64,000 bases of DNA from Eucalyptus grandis (Eukaryota; Streptophyta; Magnoliopsida; Myrtales; Myrtaceae): positions 54,114,933 through 54,178,932 of the forward strand of contig NC_052619.1 in assembly GCF_016545825.1 (NCBI RefSeq). The letters are read 5' to 3'. A model generated the notes under the pieces. That model saw only the letters and a list, made by a program, of their open reading frames with translations, searched no databases and was not told the DNA's origin. This document shows positions 34,718-47,701 of this stretch, one piece after another. Both the position numbers and the translations under genes were made by a program. Numbering within the stretch: position 1 is the first letter of the stretch; each line of letters begins with the position of its first letter.

Positions 34718-35878
34718 AAAACCTGGACAATTTGTGCTTCTTGGTTTACTGGGAAATTAAGCATCCTTAGTTATCTAAGTAAATCAAGCGAGTGCTGGTT
34801 TGGAAAAAAAACAGCTTCAGCACACGTAATTAGACAGCCAAATTACTTGAATGTTAATAATTTCACAAGAGGAAAAACTAACCGACCAAAAAAAAAAAAA
34901 ACAAGAGGAAAACTACTATGCATCAATGACCATATATTGCATTTCACATACGAAAGTGAACGATGGAACAGCCCTTTCTCTCCATAAGGGTTGGAGGTCT
35001 AGCATTACTCTGTTTGGATCCCATCCATAATTTTCCCAAAACCAAACCCCACAGCCACAACAAAACCCACCCAAGCCTCACCCCAACAAAAAGTTGTTAA
35101 TAATATGGAATAGTGGGATTGGGGGTTAATTTACAACCAATGCGCAATTAAATGCTTCCACAAGAAGCACTTGGATGTTGGTGGGGTGAGTCATATCCTG
35201 CTCAAAACATGAACAAAACATTCCAGGTTCATGGTAAAATTGCCCCTTGAACCTCAAAACTTACAGTCATAAATAGCAAAGGAGAAACTAAATGTTAAAA
35301 AGGGCCATCACGCATGCAAAGGGCCACGACCCATGGGCATGATGTCACAATCGGCTCAGAACAATTTTCAGCAAGAAACCAGCAAACAAAAATCACATTT
35401 TAAATCATCCAAGTGTTCGGACAAGGTGTAACTTATGATCCTATTGTAGGCACATGAATGTCTGTATAGTCTGAGTCCAATCCAAAGTTTGACCCTCAAA
35501 AATCACAACTTGACATGGAGAAGAGATTTAGCAGGACATGACTTTGGGGTAGGCACCATTTCTAGTACCAGTTCCACAACAGGTGCCTAGAAAACTCTAG
35601 ACACTGTCCAATAAAGCAGAGACAAAAAGCATAACTTAGACATTTTAGAATTGGCTCCAGCCTACAACATATATGGCTTGTATTCGGACTGAAAAGGAGT
35701 TGCTTTTTTTGGTTAGAAAGAGACAGATAGAAACAACGCACAGAACACAGATTTAGGATGAATATATTCTAGTTTAAAATGCATTAACACTTCAAGACCA
35801 CACGACATAGATTTTGAGCTTCAAGTGCTTGCAAAAGTTAAATAGCTAGACCATAAGCATATCAATATACCCATAAAG
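34718..35878. other. Non-coding, 5' side of lipase 3' fragment
   Basis: The nucleophile exon of the lipase is expected here on the minus strand but is not found. AT-rich, nothing else supported. Confidence 0.45.
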
Positions 35879-36250
35879 TTTGGGATAAGTACACTATCAA
35901 TGGCAAAACTTGTGTACGGCGCTTACTTTGGTGCCAAAAGTTTCCGTCATATCATTTAAGTGCCAAATCGAAGGAAAAACGATCACTTTGGTGCTACCGG
36001 CGAAAGATTTCGGCCAAAATGATTACGTGGCTTTTTCTTAAAAAAAAAAAAAATCGATAGGGGCTTTAAACAACGTCGTTTTACCGTCCTACATGGATGG
36101 CTTTACGGAAACGACGCCATTTAGCTCACATGGGGATTGAAATTAGGGGTTTCCGCCGCTCGGCCACCATTGTTCGTCTGCCGTCGCTCGGCCACTATCG
36201 CTCGGCCAGCATTGCTCGGCCATCGTCGCTCGGCTACCGTCGCTTAGCCA
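35879..36250. mobile_element. Probable transposon end with GC-rich inside
   Basis: The stretch TTTGGTGCCAAAAGTTTCCG...TTTAAGTGCCAAATCG...TTTGGTGCTACC repeats a short phrase in the way the termini of the 33.0-kb element do, then turns into CGCTCGGCCAC repeats. A partner end is not evident, so this may be a fragment. Confidence 0.35.
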
Positions 36251-36850
36251 CCATTGTTAGGGGTGAGCGTGGTTCCCGGGTAGAACCGAGAACCAAGGAA
36301 CCGAACCGCAGGTTCTGGTTCGGTTCCCGGTTCTAAAGGGACCGGTTCCGGCTCCGGTCGGAACCGGTTAGGTTAGGGTTCCTAAAATTTGAAAGCCCCC
36401 AAATCATTAACCCTCGCCCAGTTGTCCTCTCCCGTTCTCTGCCTCTGCTCCGTCCCCAACACTGCTCGCCCTCAATGCCACCGCCGGACGCCGCTCGCCC
36501 TCGACGCCGCCGCCGGACGCCGCTTGTCTTGCCGCAGGATGCCAATCGCTCCCCGCCCCTGCCCTTGCCTCCCTGGACGCTGTCACCCCTGCTCGCCTCG
36601 CCGCTAAGCCGTTGGACGCCGCTTGCCCTCGACGTCGCCACTGGATGCCGCTTGCCCTTGACGCCACCGCTAGACGCGGCTTGATCCCCCGGTGGACGCC
36701 TCTCGCCGCTCGCCGCTTGTCCAATCGCCCCCGACACTGCTCGCCGCTCACCCAGCCGCCCCCGACGTTGCCCGCCGCTCTCCCAGCAGCCCCGACGCCG
36801 CTCGCCTGGTCACCCTCGACACTGCTCGCCCCCGACGCCTAAGCACATCA
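36250..36850. repeat. GC-rich low-complexity repeats
   Basis: 36260-36380 holds GGTTC/GAACC strings (GGTTCGGTTCCCGGTTC and similar) that can fold on themselves. 36430-36850 is an irregular array of GACGCCGCTCGCC-like units. All open frames across it on both strands are by-products of the repeats. Confidence 0.6.
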
Positions 36851-37105
36851 TATGCCTCCCGCTTGGTCAGTCCTCTACAACAATTTGGTACCATTTATTG
36901 AAAGAATCGAGTCAAATAATACACTTGAAGATAGTTCGGGATTGTGATCATATCATGAATTTTCATCATGGGCTTGTATCATGTGATGGGGAATCTTCAA
37001 GTTGAATATCATATGAGAGAGGTCCTCAAAGATTTATGTGGCACTTCTACACCATTGTAGTCCCAAGTGCTTGTTGATCTAACTTAATGTTTTATTTTCT
37101 TTCAG

Positions 37106-37807
37106 GTACCCCTTTCAACATATTGAAGAAATTTGATGGAGAAACAATAACAGAGGTTGTTCGTCTCCATCCTTGCCTTGCAAGGATGAGATACCGTGTT
37201 AAGAGATTGCCTCGGTATCTCATTCTCCATATGCAGAGATTTACGAAAAACAATTTTTTTGTGGAGAAGAACCCAACTCTAGGTAAGCTTTTTGAAGCTG
37301 ATGATTTTAATTGGAAAAAAAATGGGGAACTTTGATGATGATCATATCAGCCATTTCATAATGCTGCGATTTGATTTAGAAGACAATATGAAGTGGCGGA
37401 TGTGAAATGTTGATCAAATTAGTACTTTTAAGTATCTGATTACTTATGATTGCTTTTGCAGTTAATTTTCCTGTCAAGAACTTGGAATTGAAGGACTACA
37501 TTCCATTACCTGCACTAGGAGATGAGGAGAGGCTGCGATCAAAGTATGATTTGATTGCCAACGTTGTTCATGATGGCAAACTTGGTGAAGGTTCTTATAG
37601 GGTTTTTGTTTGGCGGAAGTCTGAAGAACTTTGGTAAATCTCTCTCTCTCCCTCTCTGTGATTTTTGGGGAAATAAGAGTGCAATTGTTGTGTAGATTTA
37701 AAAGTCCTACATTATGCTTTAGGTATGAGATGTAGGATCTGCATGTTTCAGAAATGCTTCCTCATATGGTTGCACTCTTATAGGCATACATGCAGATATA
37801 TGAGTAA
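37106..37807 (+). pseudogene. USP39/SAD1-like (U4/U6.U5 tri-snRNP protein) pseudogene, last three exons
   Basis: Exon 37106-37282 encodes PFNILKKFDGETITEVV and RYLILHMQRFTKNNFFVEKN. Exon 37462-37633 encodes VNFPVKNLELKDYIPLP and LRSKYDLIANVVHDGKLGEG. Exon 37723-37807 encodes YEM-stop-DLHVSEMLPHMVALL-stop-AYMQIYE-stop. Borders are GT-AG with matching phases. The first two exons are open, while the last has early TAG codons where Gln and Glu are expected. The family is a catalytically inactive ubiquitin-protease fold in the spliceosome. All upstream exons (zinc finger and first half of the USP fold) are missing. Introns are kept, so it is a DNA-level duplicate. The breakpoint is somewhere in 36.85-37.1 kb, next to the GC-rich repeats. 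Confidence 0.85.
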
Positions 37808-38646
37808 CATCAGCAGGACAATTTTGGTGGCAAATTTTTTCAATGCCTTCTGCTTTGCAACTTTGAGACCCTAATGGTGCTGGACTTTAGATCTTCTAAA
37901 AAGAAGTTTGATATGTATGTGAGACTACCTGTCAGATTTGTCTCCTCGGAGCAGCTAGGGTTTTTGATGAACCTTAAATTTAGGATATCTTGTTGTGCTG
38001 AGATGACTGACGGCGTAAACCTGCATTCTGTTGATTGTATATGATCATTAGCGAAACCTTAAGCTTAGGTTACTTTGAGTAATTAAAAAGGGTGGATGCG
38101 GCGTATCTCTGATATCTACAGTAATTATATAGTTCTTAGGTTTGTTTTCCTTTCCACGTTTTTCGGTTGGCTGCCTTGTGCAATGGAAAGGCAAACATAT
38201 TGATATCTGATATTTTTCCCTTTTGTTTATGTTATTTTTCACTAGCATGTACTTCCTAGTGAATGATTTCAGATAGACTATTGAGGCAAACTTGCATATA
38301 TTCTTGCTGGTTCGTCAGATTCTTCTAAATTTTGCGCTTGTCTACCTGTTAAGCATATCGATGAAATGACATGACCACTAAGTCTCGAGTCTTCATGACC
38401 TCGGTGAGTGGACTCGAGTCTTCTTTCTCATTTGCAGATGCTGCCCACCAATCAAAGCCAACTTGAATAGTTGAGGTTGCATAGAATTTCCCTCATGCTC
38501 TTATGCTTTTGGCATCGAGTGAGTCGAGTTGCGTTTGCAACTACATGCTCTTTTCTTTTACAGGCACCGTACTTTTGCCCTGTTCTTTCCATCATTGTTT
38601 CGCTAATTCTTTTTATCATATTTCATTTGACAGAAGATGATTTAGA
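37808..38646. other. Non-coding, 3' flank of USP39 relic
   Basis: May include the old 3' UTR. No further gene is supported. Confidence 0.45.
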
Positions 38647-38746
38647 NNNNNNNNNNNNNNNNNNNNNNNNNNNNNNNNNNNNNNNNNNNNNNNNNNNNNN
38701 NNNNNNNNNNNNNNNNNNNNNNNNNNNNNNNNNNNNNNNNNNNNNN
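38647..38746. other. Assembly gap (100 N)
   Basis: Exactly 100 N, the usual placeholder for a gap of unknown size. Order and distance across it rest on scaffolding, and content may be missing. Confidence 0.99.
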
Positions 38747-41700
38747 AGATGAACAAATAATCTCACTCCCTCTTTCCCTCGCGTGGCGATACACCATCTC
38801 ACAAGCACCAAAGAACCAGTTAAAAACACAAGGCCGTGCTCATGAAGGTAAATACTAGCGCTCAAGAATCCATAATTAGTTCCAATTTCGATCTTCAGCA
38901 AAAGAAGACATTCGATGTGCATTACCAACGTAGTACGAAAATTGATAACTTATGATCTAGGTAAAAGACAGAACATATGGAGTACTGTAATAAAAGCCAA
39001 ACGTAGGAAACAAATGAAGGACGTCCTAAAAGGCTCTCCTAACTGGACTAGACATATAAAGAGTATGTATTGGTGCCAAGGTGCTGAGCCTACTTGTAAA
39101 TTTGTGCATCAGCAGTCAAATTGAGTTGCTCGAAATCAAATTGGTCAAAATTCGACAGGCTGTAACAGAACTTCGACAAATAATATTTCGAGGGGTCAAC
39201 AAGAGAAAAAAAGATACGGGCAACTCGATGAATCAAGACAGGTCAAGAAAAGTCCAAAAACAGGACGTGCACCATGCTAAACTGATCAGAGTGCAACTGG
39301 AAAGGTAAGCAATCTGAGCTAATGAAGACTGCTCCAATTAACGACAAAGGACCTGACGAATTACTGGGCATTCGGTTTTGAGAAATAATCTGTCAATCAG
39401 ATTCCAAAATCGCATGTGCATGAGAGCTGATCCTTTGTTACAAGCTAAAGCAACATCAATCGAGCTTCAGTATCCCAAATAGAGCACAATCTCAAATGCA
39501 CATACCTAGATTTTAGCAACCTTGTTCTTCACACCAGAAACATTTTCAAATTTGGTTTCAACAACAACCTCTATTATTCTGATAGCAAAATCAGCCGTGC
39601 AATAACATCTTAATCTCACAAATCTTTGATTCCAAGATTGTCAACCACAGTGGAACATCCATTCCAAGCCAACTCCGACTGCAGTTTCCAAAGTAAGAAC
39701 CTTTAAGCTCTTTATCAACCCAACCAATTTAGCAAGCAAACATCATATAGCTTTACTGATGAATCAAAGTTGTAAAATCTGTCTGCATAACAAATAGGAG
39801 TGAGAATTCACATTAGACCACTTGCTCATATTATGTAAGGGGGAAGTCTATCGAGGATCACTAACCAAGTCTGTGCCAAGTCATTTCAAAGCTCCTGCTC
39901 CTGACATTCTTCAAAGCATCAGCTGTAGATAAACAACCCACTTCAGGTAGCCGTGCCAGACAATACTATCATCAATGGCAACATTAACTTGAAAGGATTC
40001 CAATCAAATGACAGAAAGGCCATATCCATTCAAATTCACAAATTACAGCAGCATGAAGATACAAACCTGAATCTTAAACAACTCTCTTAGAATAAAGATC
40101 AAAAAGACATTCATGCAACTGCAAATTATGATACCAATATGAAATACAATCATCCGATTTATTAGGCACTACAAACTAAGTGGCTAGACTTTCAATATTT
40201 AAAAAACCTCTTAAGTTATGAATATTATGTCAGTTCTGCAAAGCTTCTGTAGAATGTAATTCGAAGGATGCATTGTCAGCGTTTGGAGAAGTCCTAGAAA
40301 CACTGAGCTCCTGGTCCTTTGATGATTTTGTTTTTCTAGAAGTGCCTTTGAAACTCCTTAAAATATTTCAGCATTTACATCACAACCAGTTGGATAATAA
40401 CCAAATCATGCCGCTGAATGAAATAAAATCAATCTAGCAACTAGCATCAGCAAATTACATACTAATAGTACCCCTAGATTTATAGACCTTTGTTTGTCCA
40501 ACTCAATAGTAATTTTCCTTTTGAACTCATTCAATCCAACTAATAGGCATCTAACCTCATCAACCACATAAGCTTTGATCAAGGTAGTGTAATGAATTCA
40601 AACTTAGGTTGCTTGTTTTTTGCGGGATATAGTATGATTTGTTTCTTTATCATTGTGTGCTATCCCTAGATCAGAACGAATGGAAGACAGCGTCAATCAT
40701 GTTGGAATGGTGAATTCAACGAATGGAAATGCTTCCAGTGTTCTTTTCAGCAGGTAAATGCAGCAATAATAACTTGTGCATACCATAAGGGAGTATTATC
40801 TCACATTGCATTGATTCTGTCAAAGACATTCTCGTTCATCTCTGCCATCTTGCTAATTTGCTTGACTCAAAAGTTCAGGTAAATGACAGATGGCATTACT
40901 GACTCTACACACATTAAGAAGTGTTCTTTGAGCTATTCTATCATTTGACTTAGACTTTTACTTATATCCTGGATTTAAAACAAATGAACATGGATTCATA
41001 GTCAGCAAAATTTGAGTTGCAATTTTCTCGATCACTCCAAATAATTTACAATATTTTTTTATTTCAGCCTACTTGCTAGTTTGTTCACAACCACAGCACT
41101 AGCGGAAGAGTTAATTCTTGCATTTGTGTTTCACGACCCATACGATTACCTTAATCAGCTAAACTATGTGGAACACAAATGGTTTGACAAATTTCATACG
41201 AAGTCAGTAGGGTATGCATATTAAGGGATGCCCTCTCAACGTGTTCCTTTAGCAACTCAAATTCATTCTTAAGCATACCTCGGAAACATGCAGTCACGAA
41301 CTACATGGTTAACGCATAGCAAAATAGAACCTCACATCAGGACCATATAGGGTCATTTATTTAGCATTTCTCAACCTATATGATCACCTTTGGCATGCTA
41401 TCAAATGCTCTATACATCAGTTTATTCAGTAACTCCAGCATTCCAGAATCAATCAAACGCGAAGAATGTTAATTTTTTTGCATAGGGCGAGGAATCTTAC
41501 CCGAAGATGAATGACAAATAATGCACTTTGAAGGCCTATTGATCTATTTCCATTACTAGTAGTATGAGTAGAACATTTTACCGAAGCACACATTTCTTTC
41601 CATGAACATCTCCCATGGGTTACTTGAATTTAAGTAATAAAATAAAACAGTCCACCAGGAAGTACTCAGGAAAAGGTAATAAATCCTAAAAGGAATTGTA

Positions 41701-41911
41701 AACAGGAAATATAAATGAAAATCGGGCAATAGATCTCAAAAGAGAAAATGGAGCTAACCTGCTATATGTACCTTTGTTAGGAAATGTGGATCATCTCATC
41801 TATTCAAACTCATCCAAGATATCTTCGCCAAATGACCTATTCCAATCGTCTTCTCCAAATCCTATCGTTCCATGTTCTTTAGTCAAATGTTTTTCCCGTA
41901 AAATCAGAAAA
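38747..41911. other. Non-coding, 3' side of TNL gene
   Basis: About 3.1 kb of AT-rich sequence with no supported exon. The part nearest 41911 would hold the TNL 3' UTR. Confidence 0.45.
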
Positions 41912-44900
41912 TCAGCGTTCCAGATTATTGCATCCAGAAATATCCAACATCGGTAGTTGCTTCAATTTCTCAAGCCCTCGAAGCTCGGTCACTTTCTTGC
42001 AATTTTTCACAACCAGACTGATCAAGTTGGTACATGATGACCAATCAGGTAAGATCTCAATTGACGAACATCGAGATATAGCAATATATTTTAGAGATGA
42101 CTCTTCAGGTTTTGAAAGATCCAACCTTTTAATTAAATCACAATCTTTGATGGTCAAACGTTCCAAATATTTCAATTCGTCGAGACCTCGAATTTCAAAT
42201 ATATCATTGCAAAACTCCACGGACAATTTCCGCAGATGGTGTAATTGCGAAACATCCAGTGACTTTATAAACTTGCAGTCAAGGATTCGCAAGATTTCCA
42301 ACTTGATGGAAGCTAGAAGGAAGCTCTTACAGCGAATTTGACAAGTGACGCTCAAATTTTTTAAGCGGGAAGGAAGTTCAGGCAACGATAGGAGCTCTTT
42401 GCAACCATGAAGATTAAGGTTTTGCAGGGAAGACAGGTTACAAATGCCTTTGCTCACTCCTCTCAGTTTTGTGCACCTTGAAGCATCTAAATCTCGGAGC
42501 TTAATCAGCCTTCCAATACCACTGGGTAATTCTTTTATCTCAGTGTGACTAATATTCAGAATTTCTAAATTCCGCAAGGCCCATATGCTGTGTGGAAGTG
42601 CCACAAGCTCAAAACAGTCTGATAAGACAAGGGTTGACAAATTCACCAAACCGCCTATTGAGTATGGAAGTCCCAGCAGTGATTTGCAATCCTTGCAACT
42701 AAGTGTCTCTAGCTTCTTTAGAGAACCAAAGGAGGAAGGAATTTTTCGTATCATAGTTTGATCTAAAAGAAGTTCCTTCAATTGTTCCAGTTCACCCATC
42801 TGAGGCGGCAGCTCCTCAAGACACAAACATCCACTCAAGTCTAGTCGAGTCAACAATTGCAACATCCCAATTGAGTCCGGAAGTGCACGCAATAATTTGC
42901 AATCCTTGGCACTTAGTATCTCCAGCTTCTTTAGAGAACCAATGGAGGAAGGAAATTCTTCTATCATAATTTGATCTAGAAGAAGTTCCTTCAGTTGTTC
43001 CAGTTTACCCACTGCAAGGGGCAGCTTCCGCAGATCAAAACATCCACTCAAGTCCAGTCGAGTCAACAATTGCAACATCCCAATTGAGTCGGGGATCTCT
43101 GTCAATTTGTGGCAGCATCTCAATGAGAAGCACCGCAAATTCACCAGACGTCGTATCGAGTCCGGAAGTCCAAGCAATAATTTGCAATCCTTGGCACTAA
43201 GCATCTCTAGCTTCTTTAAAGAACCGATGGAGGGAGGAATTTCTAGTATCATAGTTTGATCTAGAAGGAGTTCCTTCAATTGTTCCAGTTTACCCACTTG
43301 AGGCGGCAGCTTCTTAAGACGCTGACATCCACTCAAGTCCAAAGAAACGAGGGTCTCCATGTCTCCAATACAAGGATCGATTTGTTCCAATCCGCCACAA
43401 TCTCTGAAGATCAAAATCTCCAATCTTTTGAAAACTGAGAGGTAGGAAGTACTTTCTAAAGAACGGCAACTTGTAAGGTTGAGAACTTTCAGCTTTTCTG
43501 CCATCTGTAAGTAAGAATATATTGTGGGGCTCAGCTAGCAGTGTTACCTACTAAAAAGAAATGAAAAAATAATGTGTTTTCATATCACATACCATCATTG
43601 AACTCCATCCCCTCCAGTCGTCTGAAATCAAGCTTTTGGACAAATCGAGTATGACTAATTCCCTGGGATGAAAGTTGTCTGCTGCAAAATCTCCGGAACA
43701 ATATCCCCACTTGAGCCATCTTAACTGAGAAAATATGCCCTTAAAATCTCCAACAAGATTCACATCACTCATGTCAAGGAACCTCAACTTCGGTAAGTTT
43801 TTAAATTGTTCATTTGTAAATATGTGGCTCCCTTTGTAAGCACATCCTCTCATGTTACCGTCCTCTAGACAAATGACTTGAATCGTTTCAGTTCCCTACA
43901 AGCAAAAACCGAAGATCCTAAATTTTGCATCTAACCAACCCAGTGAAATAATATCAATTATTTCTACCATATTTAAGTAGATATAAAAATTTCAGTTTCG
44001 AACTTGTACCTAAAATTTTATACGAAAGTCTATGCAATATATCAATTTCACCATTAAACCATAGACAGAACCCTAATAGAAAGTTATCGAGATAATTACG
44101 AGGTGCTTCCTCAATTTCACTGACACTTTGGAACACAAAATTTAAATAATTTCAATCCCCAATAACTGAAAATTGTCATGCTAAAATAAATCAAATCTTC
44201 AAAAGTAATTGTTTTTAACTTCTTATCTTAACCATTTCTTTACAAACAATGTGTATGGTCTCTAACTTGTCGCTAAGAAAATAGAGCGCAAACATCTATA
44301 CCATCACATAAAGGAAGAGGAGTTTTTATGTTTTAGGGGCTTTCCCTTTGCCCTTCCCTGAATACCAATATCAAAGTCATTAAGACGATACATAAATGAG
44401 CACGAACAAGTGACTTAAGAATACTACCGAAAAAAAAAGGACGTATAACTTATTTCAGTTGCATTAACTAAATTTCAAAATTAATTAGGATGACTATTTT
44501 CGATTTAGTTAACAAAGATCATAGATGTTAGCTGACAAGTGACAACCATCCAAGATAAGACTGACCTCAGTTACATTAGGCTTAATCTTCGAGCATACTT
44601 TCAAATTATGGCTCACCTGGGTCAGTTATTTTGTTCCTTTCAATATAGAAACTGGAAAAACCTATATCTACGTATTCGCTGGTCAGTTTTTCTACATGAT
44701 CTTCATGAATGGGTTTGCTATTATGGTCATGACATTCGAAACTTCAAAAGCAAAAATTTGAGGAGAAACTGCAACACTTAATAAAAAAGAGCAACTTCTT
44801 TGTTCCTAATCACGTCAATAAAATAATACCAGCACAATAATAAAATGGAAGCGCATTTTTTTCACTAGAACACAAATGACATTAATTTGAGGACTAATAT

Positions 44901-47486
44901 CACTTAAAACGAGAGAATATAAACGACGGGAGCAAAAAATAATAGGAAGTTTACCTTATTTTGCTTCAGCGCCCTGAAGGCTTTCTCATAATTCCACAAT
45001 CTACTAGATATGCAAGGTTTGGAGTAGTTTTCTTTAAGCACAATTTCTCTACCAAGCTCTCTCAGTTGATCATGCATTTTGAGCTCATGATTATTTCCAA
45101 TATTTATGAACGACAGAGATCTCAGTACTTCGATTCCAACCCTCGTATAAAACCCACAGGAATCCCACATATAGGACGCAACTCTTGCATCACTCCCAAC
45201 CAGAAAACAAGCAATATCCAGAAACATTTGTTTTTGATCCTCCTCCAATGCTTCATAACATATCCTCAACGTGGACATTATTGTCTCTTGAGAGCAAGTT
45301 TGAATCTTCTCTATTGTATCCGCCCATACTGCTAGGCCTTTTCCGCACAAAAGTGAACCTACAAGCTCAAGAGCTAAGGGATGCCCTGTCACTGTAGATA
45401 CCACAACATGGGAGAGAGAAACAAATTCGCTAGGAGGAGAGTCCGCCCGAAATGCATGTCTAGAAAATAGGATCAAAGATTGATCCCAATCCATTGGCTT
45501 ATGCTCATATTGGATGTCCACTCCGGCCATATCGAGAACACTCTTTCTTCTAGTGGTAACAATGATCCTGCTTCCGGATCCAAACCAGTCATGATTTTCG
45601 GCCAAAGCCTTTAACTCATTAGTGTCACCCACATCATCGAGAACAATGAGGACCTTCTTACATTTAAGCCTGGATGAGATAATCCGCTTTCCTTCATCTG
45701 AATTATGAAATTGAGTACTGTCTCTCAATATATCAGCTACTAACTGATTTTGCAAGTACAAAATGCCATTGCGTTTACATGATTCCCTTACATTTGCAAT
45801 GAAGCTACGATGCTCAAATAGATTGGAAAGCTTGTGATAGATGACTTTAGCAAGCGTTGTTTTACCACCGCCACCCCTTCCATGAATTCCCACACGCAAG
45901 CTAGCACCAGAATTCATATTTACCAATATCATAATCTCCTCCACATGACAATAAATTCCGACTAAATTGAACTTCACCACTTTCTTCAACTCGTTCAAAA
46001 CTCTTCGCACAATCCATTTTACGGATTCTCCCTCATGCCTGTCAAATAAAATGAGTTTAAGAACATTGTAACAATAGTTTAATGATATAACTACCAACTA
46101 ACGAAAGCACAAATAATAGAACTGGGGTAAAATTGGGAACTTCTATAGATTTTTTTCCCACCTCCATTTCTTAATTTATTTGATATGATAAAAGTGGGCA
46201 AAGCAATCCCGTGGTTGCTCCATATGATGCACCCATAACTTCTTTCAAAGTTTACTCTGACGTATTCTTGCTAGAAAAGATTGTGGCTAATGAAGCTTCA
46301 ATTAAGGATTTGAGTTAAATTTTGAGATCCGTGGGCCGTTAAGGATGTGGATCATAACAGGAAGTAGTTTATTTTTTCTCCCTTTTGAGTATCTATGTTC
46401 CATGATGTTATTTAATCTCGTGTGGAGTTTGACGGTCAGTTGAAGAACATATTTTTTCTAAACATTAGAAGATTGAATTACTTCACGCAGATTTATGAGA
46501 AAGTAATTTTATGTTCAAGATAGACAAAATGCACTATAAAACGTTTTACTAAACCATTAAGACAGTCTCCTTCTCCTTCTTCTTCTTCTTCTTCTTTCTT
46601 TTAGAGGCGTCAGCCATCATCAATAATCCTAATCTTTTTCGTGGGAATAAACACTGCTGTGCTGCTCTTATGTAGATGGAAATAAGCAAAATATGGCATA
46701 GACAAAGTATAAAAAATGCTTACAAAACAAAATTTCTAAGTAAAAAACTTTCATCATTAAGACAAATGGATCAGATCCATAAAAAATTATGATTATTTTT
46801 TGACGTAAATAAAACATCATGATTTGATTGGGATCGATGTCATCAAGGTAAACAGGGTGCGGGTTAAAGAATGGAGTACCCATTAGCAACTTTCTCTCGT
46901 TCCCATTCCCCAAGGAACCGACTTCTGTAAGCGCTTGCTTCCATTTCTCCATGACCCTTTGGTCGAAACGCCTCCCGTAGTAATGAAATGCGTCTCCAAA
47001 GGTACCGATTTGATGTTGCACGTCCGCAGGTTCCACTTTGTAGAATATGGGAAACACAACGCGCCCTTTCTTGTATTCCATCATGTGAACCAGCTCATCA
47101 AGGCACCGTTTACTCGAAGCATAGTTTGGAGAGATAATCGGGATCAAAATCTTACTGTTCTTCATGGCTTCCAAAAGATCTGGGCCGATCCTCTCGCCTA
47201 CGTGGAGCTCATCGTCGTCTTTGAAGACATGGATTCTGGTATCGATAAGGCCACGGTAGAGGTCATCAGCGAAGTCTCTTCGAGTATCTACGCCTCTAAA
47301 GCTCAAAAACACGTCGTAGTGGTTTCCGATGGGCGGGACCGAAGGACTAGGCGCACCAGGATTCGGATCTTCCGCATTTCTATGCGCACCTGCTCTCCTC
47401 TTATTGAGAAGCTTGTGCGCGACCACACAGAGAAGGATCGGTGCGACGAGCGCCGCGAAAGAGTTGCCAAGAACGAGACGATGCAT
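41912..47486 (-). CDS. TIR-NBS-LRR (TNL) immune receptor with N-terminal membrane anchor
   Basis: Exon 1 (from 47486 to about 46870) has a hydrophobic anchor at residues 9-27, then a TIR domain from about residue 56 (YDVFLSFRG) with the NADase Glu in CLDEL (residue 131). Exon 2 (44955-46038) has NB-ARC: P-loop GRGGGGKTT, KVLIVLDDV, GHPLALELVG, FLDIACFL, MHD in KMHDQLRELG. Exon 3 (43593-43895) links to LRRs (FKNLPKLRFLDMSDVNL). Exon 4 (41912-43504, 531 codons with stop) is LRR with three near-identical blocks. Exon junctions 2-3 and 3-4 are clean and in phase. For 1-2 I cannot find an in-phase strong donor: GGTACTC leaves the wrong phase and AAAGTTGCT fits the phase but is weak. TNLs sense pathogen effectors and make NAD-derived signals. 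About 1,190 residues, usual size. The protein ends inside the LRR without a recognisable C-terminal jelly-roll domain. The gene is probably functional unless the first junction is broken. Confidence 0.85.
46568..46602. repeat. (TTC)n microsatellite in TNL intron 1
   Basis: About 35 bp of CTT/TTC repeats between exons 1 and 2 of the leftward TNL. Confidence 0.8.
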
Positions 47487-47700
47487 CTCTTCTTTGCCCC
47501 GAACGACTCTGCCCCTAATTTCTACTTGGAAGTCTGACCCTCAAGTCATGAAGGAAATCGAAATGATTCCGAAAATATGAAACGCCTTTTCGTTCGCCCA
47601 AACGGAGGAGCTTGTCTTTTTTACCTCTTTTTTTGGCTAGAAACTCCAGCGGAGGAGGTTGTGTATGCCCTTCGACGTACCTGTTTGTATGTATGCGTAA
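47487..47700 (-). promoter_or_regulatory. Presumed TNL 5' leader/promoter
   Basis: About 210 bp between the start codon of the leftward TNL and a SINE-like insertion. I do not see an unambiguous TATA box. Confidence 0.3.
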
Positions 47701-47701
47701 A

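Noticed and set aside
36333..36901. Open frames in the GC-rich repeats
   Set aside because: Low-complexity repeats, with frames open on both strands at the same place.
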